From NCBI GenBank assembly GCA_041686375.1, contig JAWLEB010000078.1:1-6366 (forward strand): a DNA stretch of 6,366 nt, read 5' to 3'. A program made the translations under genes and the position numbers. The notes below the pieces were generated by a model. It was not told the origin of the DNA, searched no databases, and saw only the letters and a list, made by a program, of their open reading frames with translations. Source of the stretch: JAGXLC01 sp041686375. Lineage in GTDB: Bacteria > Bacteroidota > Bacteroidia > Bacteroidales > UBA12077. Of the stretch, positions 1 through 6,178 are shown piece after piece (the stretch's first letter is position 1; every line of letters starts with the position of its first letter).

Positions 1-1554
1 GTTTTCCATATATTTTTTAGCATAAACCAATGCTTCACCAATGGCATTTACCTGACTTGAGTCTGCAATTTGTTCCACTGCGCTGATATCAATTACTTCT
101 CTGCCAAACTGGATGGTTTTTATACCTCCGGTTTTTATTCGTTTCCTTTTTTTTCCTTTTGAAGGATCTATACTTTCTTTTTTGGGTATTCTTTTTTTCA
201 TTTTTCCAAATGATTCACCTCCTTCAGCGTTTCTTTTTCCTTCATATGTTTTTATGATTTTGGCAACTTTTTTTGTTAAATCCTCAGGGATATAATTGTT
301 CATGCCAATAACGCTGTCAGCTACCTCGAAATAATCTCCTGAACCTCCCATAACGAGAATTGTTGATATATCATAGTTGTTTTTTAACAACTTCACTTTG
401 TCAATAAATGGTGTAATGGGTTCCTGCTCTTTCTTGATAAGCTTTTGCATCCTGTTATCTCTGATCATAAAATTGGTGGCAGAGGTATCTTCATCAATCA
501 GCAGCGCCTGTGCACCTGCTTCTATGGCTTCAATTATGTTGGCAGCCTGTGAGGTGCTCCCACTGGCATCTTCTGTTGAAAACTCTTTTGTGCTTTTTCC
601 CAGGGGAAGGTTGTTTATAAATGGCGATATATCCACTTTTCTTATGCTTCTGCGATCTTCTGACCGTATTTTTACTGCCATTGGATTGGTAACTACATAT
701 TCTCTGCCGTCTTCGGGGATATGGTTATATATTCCATGCTCAATAGCGTTCAATAACGTTGACTTTCCATGAAATCCTCCTCCAACAATCAGGTTAATGC
801 CTTTCTGAATCCCCATACCTTGGATCAGTCCTTTATTAGGCAACTTAAATTCCACAGTCATTGCATCCGGGCTTCTGAATGGTATTGCCTCTTCTTCTTT
901 CATAGGTCGTGCATCAATACCACTACGCCTTGGCAAAATGGAATCATTGGCTATAAAGGCAAGGAGATTTTTTTCTTCTAAAGCTCCTCTCAGATAGTCG
1001 GCGTCTTCATTCGTTATATAGTGTCTTTTCAGTTTATTTTCAGGCAAATTTTCGTAATGCAAAGAATCGTTAACGATTGAAGGAATTTCCCTGAAAAAAA
1101 TATCTTTGGCTTCCTCTCCGGCTATTTTTCTTCCTAAGGCTGGTAATCCAACATTGAAGCGTACTTCAATATTTTCTTTATTGATAAAAGCAGAAGTGCG
1201 TTCAAGGATTTCCTGTCCGGGTTTATCTATATCTATCGTTCCGCTTTTGCCAGAGCCTCTGTTCCCTTTTGTATGGGTTTTTATTGCTTTTGCGAAGAGC
1301 CGGGTAATAAAATCTCGTGTTCCTACCTCTCTGCTTTTATTGGAATAGGTTTCTTTCGGGAACTTTGATAGTGTTTGAGGGATTATTACTCGCAGATTGC
1401 TCGGTGTGGCAAACGGATCGCCCTGTACATGGTCAATGATTAGTTTATAACCTTCTTTTTCAAAATGATATACACCTTCTATATCTTTATAGGCTTTATA
1501 TCCTTTTTTATCAATTCGATTCAGGATATGTGAAAGTTCTTGTGCTGTTTTCAT
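1..1554 (-). CDS. Predicted ABC-class ATPase (COG3044 / PF09818 family), 3' end cut by the window edge
   Basis: The frame is open from the ATG at 1554-1552 to position 1, giving 518 codons with no stop. I checked every triplet. Visible motifs are an N-terminal DHVQGDPFATPS (residues 41-52), GLPALGRKIAG (136-146), Walker A GGGFHGKST (258-266, Lys264), a signature-like SGSTSQ (331-336) and Walker B ALLIDED (350-356) with the putative catalytic Glu355. A Lys/Arg-rich stretch lies at about residues 440-480. The GGGxHGKSTLL Walker A and SGSTSQ signature are typical of this soluble family, which has no transmembrane domain. From memory, its best-studied relative is the trypanosome RNA-editing-associated protein MRB1590, so nucleic-acid binding is plausible, but the bacterial role is unknown. 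From the family's usual length of about 560-570 residues, some 40-50 residues lie outside the window. The ATG has no Shine-Dalgarno sequence but is the only start codon before the in-frame upstream stop at 1641-1639. The gene is divergent from the sugar cassette and probably unrelated to it. Family assignment is firm; function is not. Confidence 0.93.
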   Translation of the reverse strand, partial: MKTAQELSHILNRIDKKGYKAYKDIEGVYHFEKEGYKLIIDHVQGDPFATPSNLRVIIPQTLSKFPKETYSNKSREVGTRDFITRLFAKAIKTHTKGNRGSGKSGTIDIDKPGQEILERTSAFINKENIEVRFNVGLPALGRKIAGEEAKDIFFREIPSIVNDSLHYENLPENKLKRHYITNEDADYLRGALEEKNLLAFIANDSILPRRSGIDARPMKEEEAIPFRSPDAMTVEFKLPNKGLIQGMGIQKGINLIVGGGFHGKSTLLNAIEHGIYNHIPEDGREYVVTNPMAVKIRSEDRRSIRKVDISPFINNLPLGKSTKEFSTEDASGSTSQAANIIEAIEAGAQALLIDEDTSATNFMIRDNRMQKLIKKEQEPITPFIDKVKLLKNNYDISTILVMGGSGDYFEVADSVIGMNNYIPEDLTKKVAKIIKTYEGKRNAEGGESFGKMKKRIPKKESIDPSKGKKRKRIKTGGIKTIQFGREVIDISAVEQIADSSQVNAIGEALVYAKKYMEN

Positions 1555-1595
1555 AATATCGGTATTTATTTTTCTACTTCGCTTTGAAATGATTA

Positions 1596-1603
1596 CAAAA
1601 ATA
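1596..1603 (-). promoter_or_regulatory. Putative Bacteroidetes -7 element driving the ABC-ATPase gene
   Basis: Read on the minus strand, this is TATTTTTG, an exact fit to the Bacteroidetes TAnnTTTG -7 consensus. Transcription would start near 1590 and leave a leader of about 35 nt before the ATG at 1554. No good -33 TTTG lies at the expected distance: the nearest TTG on this strand (1633-1631) is about 27 nt from the element. The element is one arm of a perfect inverted repeat with the plus-strand promoter element. Confidence 0.45.
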
Positions 1604-1613
1604 AAGAATTTGT

Positions 1614-1621
1614 TATTTTTG
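1614..1621 (+). promoter_or_regulatory. Putative Bacteroidetes -7 element driving the sugar cassette
   Basis: The sequence TATTTTTG matches TAnnTTTG exactly. A start near 1627 would leave a leader of about 17 nt before the epimerase ATG at 1644. The only upstream TTTG (1583-1586) is 27 nt away, longer than the roughly 19-21 nt spacing usual in this phylum, so the -33 box is weak or absent. This is the only recognisable promoter candidate upstream of the three-gene cluster. Confidence 0.45.
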
Positions 1622-1643
1622 TTTAAAAAGCAATATTTTTATT

Positions 1644-2615
1644 ATGCTGAATGGTTCACGAGTTTTAGTTATTGGTGGGGCTGGTTTCATTGGCAGCTAT
1701 GTTGTGAAAGAATTGCTCCGGGAAGATGTGGAGGAAGTTATCATTTACGATAATTTTTCACGGGGGAAGAGGGAAAATATCTCAGGGTTCCTGAAAAATT
1801 CAAGATGCAGGATATACGATAAAGGAGGTGATATTCGGGATATTGATGTTTTGAATGAGGCAATGAAAGGGGTTGACTATGTTTTCCATCTGGCAGCGAT
1901 GTGGTTGTTGCATTGTAAAGATTTCCCCAGGACAGCATTTCATGTAAATATTGAAGGAACTTATAATGTGCTTGAAGCTTGCAGAAATAATAACATTAAG
2001 AAGTTAATATATTCTTCTTCTGCCTCCGTTTATGGAGATGCCGTTGAAAAGCCAATGACTGAGGAACATCCTTTTAATAATAAGAATTTCTACGGAGCTA
2101 CCAAAATATCCGGGGAGGCTATGTGTACTGCTTTTAATGATCGTTACGGACTTAAGGTTATCGGCCTTCGTTATATGAATGTTTACGGTCCCGGACAAGA
2201 CCAATATGCAGCTTATAGTGGAGTTATTCCTGTTATGCTTAATAAAATCAGTGAAGGCGAAGCACCTGTTATAAATGGAGATGGTTCACAGGCTTATGAT
2301 TTTATTTATGTGAAGGATGTTGCGCGGGCTAATGTTATAGCGCTTAAGGCGGATGTTAACTTTGGCTATTACAATGTGGGGACAGAGGTGCAGACTGCTA
2401 TCAGGGAACTGTGTGATATCATTTTAAAGCTCAAAAAATCTAATTTAGAAGTTCAATACATTCCATATTCGAAAGATGATGAACGGCAGTTTGTACAAAG
2501 CCGGATAGGTTCTAAGCAAAAAGCATTGCAAGAGCTAGGGTTTGATTATAAATACGACCTTGAAAGCGGCTTGTCCGAGCTTATTAAATGGAGAGAAAAA
2601 AATAGTTTTACTTAA
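1644..2615 (+). CDS. NAD(P)-dependent nucleotide-sugar epimerase/dehydratase (extended SDR)
   Basis: The 323-residue product is the usual size for the UDP-glucose 4-epimerase/dehydratase branch of extended short-chain dehydrogenases. The N-terminal Rossmann motif is GGAGFIG (residues 11-17), followed by an acidic Asp36 at the end of strand 2, DIRD (63-66), and HLAA (82-85). The catalytic set is Ser124-126 with Tyr150 and Lys154 of YGATK. RYMNVYGPGQ (about 177-186) and the DFIYVKDVA region (about 219-227) form the sugar-binding side. The likely reaction is NAD-assisted oxidation and reduction at C4 of a nucleotide-activated sugar, that is epimerisation or dehydration. The substrate cannot be told from sequence; the segment MWLLHCKDFPR after HLAA differs from classical GalE. 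The start is set by the Rossmann strand beginning at residue 6; no Shine-Dalgarno sequence is present. It is the first gene of the cluster, 9 bp before the aminotransferase gene. Confidence 0.93.
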   Translation: MLNGSRVLVIGGAGFIGSYVVKELLREDVEEVIIYDNFSRGKRENISGFLKNSRCRIYDKGGDIRDIDVLNEAMKGVDYVFHLAAMWLLHCKDFPRTAFHVNIEGTYNVLEACRNNNIKKLIYSSSASVYGDAVEKPMTEEHPFNNKNFYGATKISGEAMCTAFNDRYGLKVIGLRYMNVYGPGQDQYAAYSGVIPVMLNKISEGEAPVINGDGSQAYDFIYVKDVARANVIALKADVNFGYYNVGTEVQTAIRELCDIILKLKKSNLEVQYIPYSKDDERQFVQSRIGSKQKALQELGFDYKYDLESGLSELIKWREKNSFT

Positions 2616-2624
2616 TACTTTTTT

Positions 2625-3731
2625 ATGAAAATTCCATTGACAAAACCCTTCATCAATGATGAAATAAGGAAGTTAGTGCAGGATGTTTTAAATTCCGGTT
2701 ATCTTACAGAAGGACCTGTTACAAAGAAGCTGGAGAACGCTTTTAGCGAATATATAGGATGCCGGCATGCTATAGCTGTTACTTCATGTACTACCGGGTT
2801 GGAAATTGCCTTACGTTGCCTGGGCATTGGCCTCGGCGATGAAGTAATCGTGCCTAATTATACTTACCCCGGTACAGCTACTGTTGCTCCTAATATTGGT
2901 GCTACTTCAGTAATAGTGGATATTGACAAAGATACTATGTTGATTGACTATGATGCAATTGAAGAGGCAATTACCCCGCGTACCAAAGCAATTATTCCTG
3001 TATCTGAATTTGGGAATCCCCTGGATTATGAAAGATTGAATGAGATAAAAGAAAAATATGGGTTCTATATAATCGAAGATGCAGCTTGTTCTATAGGAGC
3101 TGAATTTAAAGGCGTAAGAACTGGAAATCTGGCTGATATTTCTGTTTTTAGCCTGCATCCCAGAAAGTTTATTACTACGGGAGAGGGTGGAATAATAACT
3201 ACCAATAGCAATGATTGGGCTGAATGGATGAAATCTTATAAGCAATTTGGTATAGGTAAATCAAAATCAAGAGAAGATATTCATTTTGAAATGCTTGGAA
3301 TAAACAGCAAGATGAGTGATGTGCTCGCTGCCATAGGATACGGGCAGATGCTTCATATTAAAGAATTACTTGCCAACAGACTTAAAGCAGTTTCCAATTA
3401 CCTTGATTTATTGAGCGGTGTGAAAGGTATTGCTATTCCACAAACTACAATAAATGGAGAACATTCCTATCAGTCTTTCACTATATTTGTTGAGAACAGG
3501 GATTATATCCTGAAAAAAATGAGGTCAGAAGGGATTGAATTACAGATTGGGACTTATGCGCTGCATGGACATAAGGCTTTTAAGGATTCATCATTGTGTA
3601 AGATTCAGGAAAATTATCCGGGAAGTAAGTATGCATTACAAAACTGCCTTACGTTGCCTTTGTTTAACGATATAACCATCGAACAACAACAAGTTGTGGT
3701 TGATAAGCTGATTAGACTGATAAATCAATAG
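2625..3731 (+). CDS. PLP-dependent sugar aminotransferase, DegT/DnrJ/EryC1/StrS family
   Basis: The 368-residue product matches the family's typical length of about 370-400. The N-terminus IPLTKPFI (residues 3-10) and SGYLTEGP (24-31) are classic family features. TSCTTGLEIAL (53-63) forms the phosphate-binding region, GDEVIVPNYTYPGTA (71-85) follows, and EDAACSIGA (151-159) carries the Asp that contacts the PLP ring nitrogen. Lys181 in SLHPRKFITTGEGG (176-189) is the expected Schiff-base lysine; because it is Lys and not His, this should be a true aminotransferase and not a ColD-type dehydrase. The family transfers an amino group, usually from glutamate, to a keto-sugar nucleotide at C3 or C4. 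Here the keto-sugar would plausibly come from the preceding epimerase/dehydratase. The ATG is preceded by a T-run with no Shine-Dalgarno sequence, but the family's conserved N-terminus starts right after it. The 9-bp and 12-bp gaps to its neighbours indicate cotranscription. Confidence 0.95.
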   Translation: MKIPLTKPFINDEIRKLVQDVLNSGYLTEGPVTKKLENAFSEYIGCRHAIAVTSCTTGLEIALRCLGIGLGDEVIVPNYTYPGTATVAPNIGATSVIVDIDKDTMLIDYDAIEEAITPRTKAIIPVSEFGNPLDYERLNEIKEKYGFYIIEDAACSIGAEFKGVRTGNLADISVFSLHPRKFITTGEGGIITTNSNDWAEWMKSYKQFGIGKSKSREDIHFEMLGINSKMSDVLAAIGYGQMLHIKELLANRLKAVSNYLDLLSGVKGIAIPQTTINGEHSYQSFTIFVENRDYILKKMRSEGIELQIGTYALHGHKAFKDSSLCKIQENYPGSKYALQNCLTLPLFNDITIEQQQVVVDKLIRLINQ

Positions 3732-3736
3732 AAGGA
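3730..3736 (+). promoter_or_regulatory. Ribosome binding site of the asparagine-synthase-like gene
   Basis: AGAAGGA lies 7 nt before the ATG at 3744 and overlaps the aminotransferase stop codon (TAG 3729-3731). It is the only clear Shine-Dalgarno sequence among the three cassette genes. The overlap suggests translational coupling. Confidence 0.6.
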
Positions 3737-3743
3737 TTTAATT

Positions 3744-5627
3744 ATGTGCGGCATTGCTGGAGTTTTTAATTTAGATGGGAAGTATTTTCCCGAGGATAGG
3801 CTAAAAAAAATGAGTAAGGCAATAGCGCATAGAGGTCCTGACAGCGAAGGACATTACATTAAAGAAAATATTGCCTTTGCGCACCGCAGATTATCAATAA
3901 TTGACACTTCAGATAAAGCATCTCAGCCGATGCACTCTAAAGATAATTTATGGGTGATTGTATATAATGGCTGTATTTATAACTATCCGGAAATTAAACA
4001 AGAACTAAAAGCAAAAGGGCACAGATTTATTTCTCACAGTGATACTGAAGTGATTGCGGAAGGTCTGTCGGCTTATGGAGTGGAAATTTTTAAGCGTCTG
4101 AATGGAATGTTTGCTGTGGCAGCATGGAATACTGAAGAACAGGCACTCTATCTGAGCAGGGACCGCTTTGGCGTAAAACCTTTGTATTATTGGTTTAATG
4201 GGAAATCATTGGCTTTTGCTTCAGAAATCAAGGCTATTTTGAAGCACCCAGATTACAAAAAGGAAATCAATTTTTCAGCCTTAAATGAATATTTTACATT
4301 TCAGAACCTTTTTTCTTTCCAAACTCTTTTTAAAGGAGTGACCTTACTTCCACCGGCTAATACAGTAAAAATTGATAAACATTCCAGGTTTGTTAAGCAT
4401 AATTCATGGTGGGATTACGACTTTACTCATCCCGATGAACAGATGGATTTTGAAGAAGCCAGGAAAGAGACTATCCGTCTTTTTAAGCAAGCTGTGCAAC
4501 GCCAGTTGATTTCAGATGTCCCGGTTGGTTCCTTTCTTTCCGGTGGGATGGACTCCGGTTCCATTACAGCCGTGGCTTCAAAGCATATAAATCCTTTGTC
4601 TACTTTTACCTGTGGGTTTGATATGTCTAAAGTGACCGGTGTAGAGGCTAATTTTGATGAACGCAGAGATGCAGAGTTACTTGCCAACTATTTTAAAACA
4701 GAGCACTACGAACAGATTGTTTTTGCCGGTGATTTAAGGACTTCTTTGCCACGGGTTGTATATCACCTGGAAGATTTAAAACTTGGCATGTCTTACCCCA
4801 ACTATTATATTTCAAAGCTGGCATCAAAATTTGTTAAGGTAGGATTACAGGGAACCGGAGGCGATGAGCTGTTTGGTGGTTATCCCTGGCGGTATTACAG
4901 GATTATGGGCTCTGTCAACCAGAAAGAGTTTCTCAAAAGATATTATGATTACTGGCAGCGACTTGTTCCGGATACTGATAAAAGAAGTTTTTTTACCGGT
5001 AATGTAACTCAGAATATCGACTTGTCAGAACCGCAGAGAATTTTCGAGCGCGTTTTTCTTTTCAATGATAAATTGCAATATGACTCCCCTGAGCAACATA
5101 TTCAGAACAGCCTTTATTTCGAGATTAAGACATTTTTATCAGGGTTGTTGCTCGTTGGGGACAAGCTATCAATGGCAAACGGAATTGAAGAGAGATATCC
5201 TTTTCTGGATAATGACCTGGTAAATTTTGTTCAGAAGGTCCCGGTACGCTATAAACTTGGCAATCTACAGCAGGAGATAAAACGTCTTGACGAGAACCAG
5301 CCACAAAAACAACGATATATTGAGTCAAGCGAGGGAAAATTATTGCTGAGAAAAGCCATGGAAGAATTTATTCCCAAAGAAATTTTAGAAAGGAAAAAAC
5401 AGGGATTTTCCGCTCCCGATGAAAGCTGGTACAGAGGTGAAAATGCAGATTATGTAAGGGATTTGCTGTTGCATGAGAAAAATTTATCTGCTGAGTTTAT
5501 CAACCCCCGATATGTTTCAGAGATAGTTGATGAACATCTTAATCAGAGAAAAAATCACCGCCTGCTTATCTGGAGCCTGATGAATTTTGAATGGTGGCTA
5601 AGGATATTTATGGATGGGGAGGAATAG
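3744..5627 (+). CDS. Asparagine synthase-like glutamine amidotransferase (AsnB family)
   Basis: The 627-residue product has two domains. The N-terminal class II glutamine amidotransferase domain (about 1-205) begins with MCGIAG, where Cys2 after Met removal is the nucleophile. It also has HRGPDSEG (29-36), Arg49, NGCIYNY (75-81), SDTE (99-102) and SRDRFGVKPLYY (138-149). The C-terminal synthetase domain has the ATP-pyrophosphatase loop SGGMDSG (266-272), GTGGDELFGGY (370-380), GDKLSMANGIEERYPFLD (472-489) and KKQGFSAPDESW (551-562). The family hydrolyses glutamine and passes ammonia to an adenylated carboxylate. Next to two nucleotide-sugar enzymes, the acceptor is more likely a uronic-acid or other sugar carboxylate than free aspartate; this is inference, and ordinary AsnB activity is not excluded. 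One oddity is Cys77 where NGEIYN-type enzymes have Glu (Glu76 in E. coli AsnB). It is the last gene of the cluster, with no strong terminator directly after it. Confidence 0.94.
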   Translation: MCGIAGVFNLDGKYFPEDRLKKMSKAIAHRGPDSEGHYIKENIAFAHRRLSIIDTSDKASQPMHSKDNLWVIVYNGCIYNYPEIKQELKAKGHRFISHSDTEVIAEGLSAYGVEIFKRLNGMFAVAAWNTEEQALYLSRDRFGVKPLYYWFNGKSLAFASEIKAILKHPDYKKEINFSALNEYFTFQNLFSFQTLFKGVTLLPPANTVKIDKHSRFVKHNSWWDYDFTHPDEQMDFEEARKETIRLFKQAVQRQLISDVPVGSFLSGGMDSGSITAVASKHINPLSTFTCGFDMSKVTGVEANFDERRDAELLANYFKTEHYEQIVFAGDLRTSLPRVVYHLEDLKLGMSYPNYYISKLASKFVKVGLQGTGGDELFGGYPWRYYRIMGSVNQKEFLKRYYDYWQRLVPDTDKRSFFTGNVTQNIDLSEPQRIFERVFLFNDKLQYDSPEQHIQNSLYFEIKTFLSGLLLVGDKLSMANGIEERYPFLDNDLVNFVQKVPVRYKLGNLQQEIKRLDENQPQKQRYIESSEGKLLLRKAMEEFIPKEILERKKQGFSAPDESWYRGENADYVRDLLLHEKNLSAEFINPRYVSEIVDEHLNQRKNHRLLIWSLMNFEWWLRIFMDGEE

Positions 5628-5637
5628 CTTTTTGATG

Positions 5638-5702
5638 GTTTCATGTTTCACGTTCAGTCACACAGTTGTCAATCATTGTCATTCGGTAGTCACACAGTAG
5701 TC
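5638..5702 (+). repeat. Degenerate short tandem repeats after the cassette
   Basis: Two 7-bp units, GTTTCAT (5638-5644) and GTTTCAC (5645-5651), run into a looser array of 10-11 bp units that mostly end in GTC. The clearest copies are AGTCACACAGTTGTC (5656-5670) and AGTCACACAGTAGTC (5688-5702), which match at 14 of 15 positions. Between them are AATCATTGTC and ATTCGGTAGTC. No coding potential is seen. Confidence 0.6.
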
Positions 5703-5717
5703 CTACAATAGCTGGTT

Positions 5718-5748
5718 GAGTGCCGTTAGGCACGGAATTATGGCAGAA
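5718..5748 (+). repeat. Hairpin repeat, copy 1 (GTGCC-GTTA-GGCAC)
   Basis: This 31-nt unit starts with GAG, forms a 5-bp stem (5720-5724 with 5729-5733) around GTTA, and continues CGGAATTATGGCAGAA. It aligns with copy 2 from end to end with one gap on each side; the shared core is CCGT(T)AGG. Copy 1 and copy 2 starts are 53 nt apart. Confidence 0.65.
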
Positions 5749-5770
5749 ATAAATATTACAAGATACATAA

Positions 5771-5801
5771 GAGAACCGTAGGTTCGGTATTATTTGTAGA
5801 A
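5771..5801 (+). repeat. Hairpin repeat, copy 2 (GAACC-GTA-GGTTC)
   Basis: This 31-nt unit starts with GAG, forms a 5-bp stem (5773-5777 with 5781-5785) around GTA, and continues CGGTATTATTTGTAGAA. Relative to copy 1, two stem pairs differ on both sides (T-A to A-T and G-C to A-T), so the pairing is kept although the sequence has changed. Confidence 0.65.
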
Positions 5802-5897
5802 GCACCAGAACGTTGCCAAAATAAAAAAGAATGCCAGATATTAGACATGAAGCTTTAGCTCTGCCTCAGCCTAATTTAACCATTTAACAACGTATAC

Positions 5898-5911
5898 CTT
5901 CATAAATGAAG
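5898..5911. repeat. Small palindrome CTTCAT-AA-ATGAAG
   Basis: A perfect 6-bp inverted repeat around a 2-nt centre, in AT-rich DNA. It could be a protein-binding site or chance; there is no neighbouring gene to assign it to. The rest of 5802-5970 shows no gene or clear repeat. Confidence 0.3.
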
Positions 5912-5975
5912 TGAATAATAGGACAATAGAACCATAGAGCAATTTTAACCAGTTTATGTATATGGGTGTCCCTCT

Positions 5976-5991
5976 AAAAGCGGGCTTTTTT
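5976..5991 (+). terminator. Weak terminator-like hairpin
   Basis: AAAAG (5976-5980), the loop CGGG, then C followed by T-run (5985-5991) form a short stem that leads into T residues. It is about 350 nt past the end of the asparagine-synthase-like gene. With only one G-C pair the stem is weak, so termination here is uncertain. Confidence 0.3.
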
Positions 5992-6030
5992 CTATTATGT
6001 AAATACATTGGGGTTTAGCAGAGAGGAGTG

Positions 6031-6090
6031 ATGAAATTAAGATGTTTGATTTTCATTTTTTTCCTGTTAGCATCATTCCTGCCCTTATAA
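6031..6090 (+). CDS. 19-codon signal-peptide-like mini-ORF, possibly a gene remnant
   Basis: The product reads MKLRCLIFIFFLLASFLPL and ends at TAA. The ATG is preceded by GAGAGGAG (6021-6028), a stronger ribosome binding site than any of the long genes here has. The basic start followed by a hydrophobic run looks like the N-terminus of a secreted protein. It stops three bases before a hairpin-rich block, so it may be the 5' stub of an exported-protein gene cut off by a repeat insertion or deletion. It could equally be a tiny membrane peptide or a chance ORF. No homology can be claimed from 19 residues. Confidence 0.3.
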   Translation: MKLRCLIFIFFLLASFLPL

Positions 6091-6093
6091 GCA

Positions 6094-6130
6094 TTTGTCC
6101 TTTTTTTTCATTACCAAAAAAAAGGACGAA
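6094..6130. repeat. 12-bp inverted repeat, GTCC-T8 / A8-GGAC
   Basis: GTCC plus eight T (6097-6108) pairs perfectly with eight A plus GGAC (6116-6127) around the 7-nt loop CATTACC. A T-G wobble and two further T-A pairs extend the stem to 6094-6130. It could act as a bidirectional transcription barrier, but neither side has a classic U-tract after a GC-rich stem. Confidence 0.55.
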
Positions 6131-6138
6131 AAAAACGC

Positions 6139-6156
6139 TAGGCAAAAATCAGCCTA
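6139..6156. repeat. Short hairpin TAGGC-(8 nt)-GCCTA
   Basis: A perfect 5-bp inverted repeat, TAGGC (6139-6143) and GCCTA (6152-6156), around AAAAATCA. It follows directly on the T8/A8 hairpin and probably belongs to the same non-coding block. Confidence 0.35.
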
Positions 6157-6178
6157 CCACCCCGCAAATCCAGCCCAT

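Noticed and set aside
113..1348. Open frames on the plus strand at 113-295, 377-772, 769-981 and 1106-1348
   Set aside because: All lie antisense to the intact 518-codon ATPase frame. Their Phe/Ser/Leu-rich products match no family and are complement artefacts.
3061..3180. Cys155 in EDAAC and the HPRK context of the aminotransferase as possible active-site defects
   Set aside because: The PLP-binding Asp152 and Lys181 are both present, and as far as I recall EDAAC and HPRK variants are common within the DegT family.
1741..5328. Minus-strand open frames at 1741-1938, 2004-2204, 2907-3245, 4427-4687 and 5125-5328
   Set aside because: Each lies wholly inside a well-conserved plus-strand enzyme gene and shows no domain of its own.
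5740..5781. 13-codon ORF beginning MAEINITRY that crosses the two hairpin repeats
   Set aside because: It is very short, has no ribosome binding site, and ends inside the second hairpin. The paired stems explain this sequence better.
5638..5801. Possible CRISPR array
   Set aside because: The direct repeats are short, degenerate and irregularly spaced. The hairpin units occur only twice, with stems that differ, and no cas gene is present.
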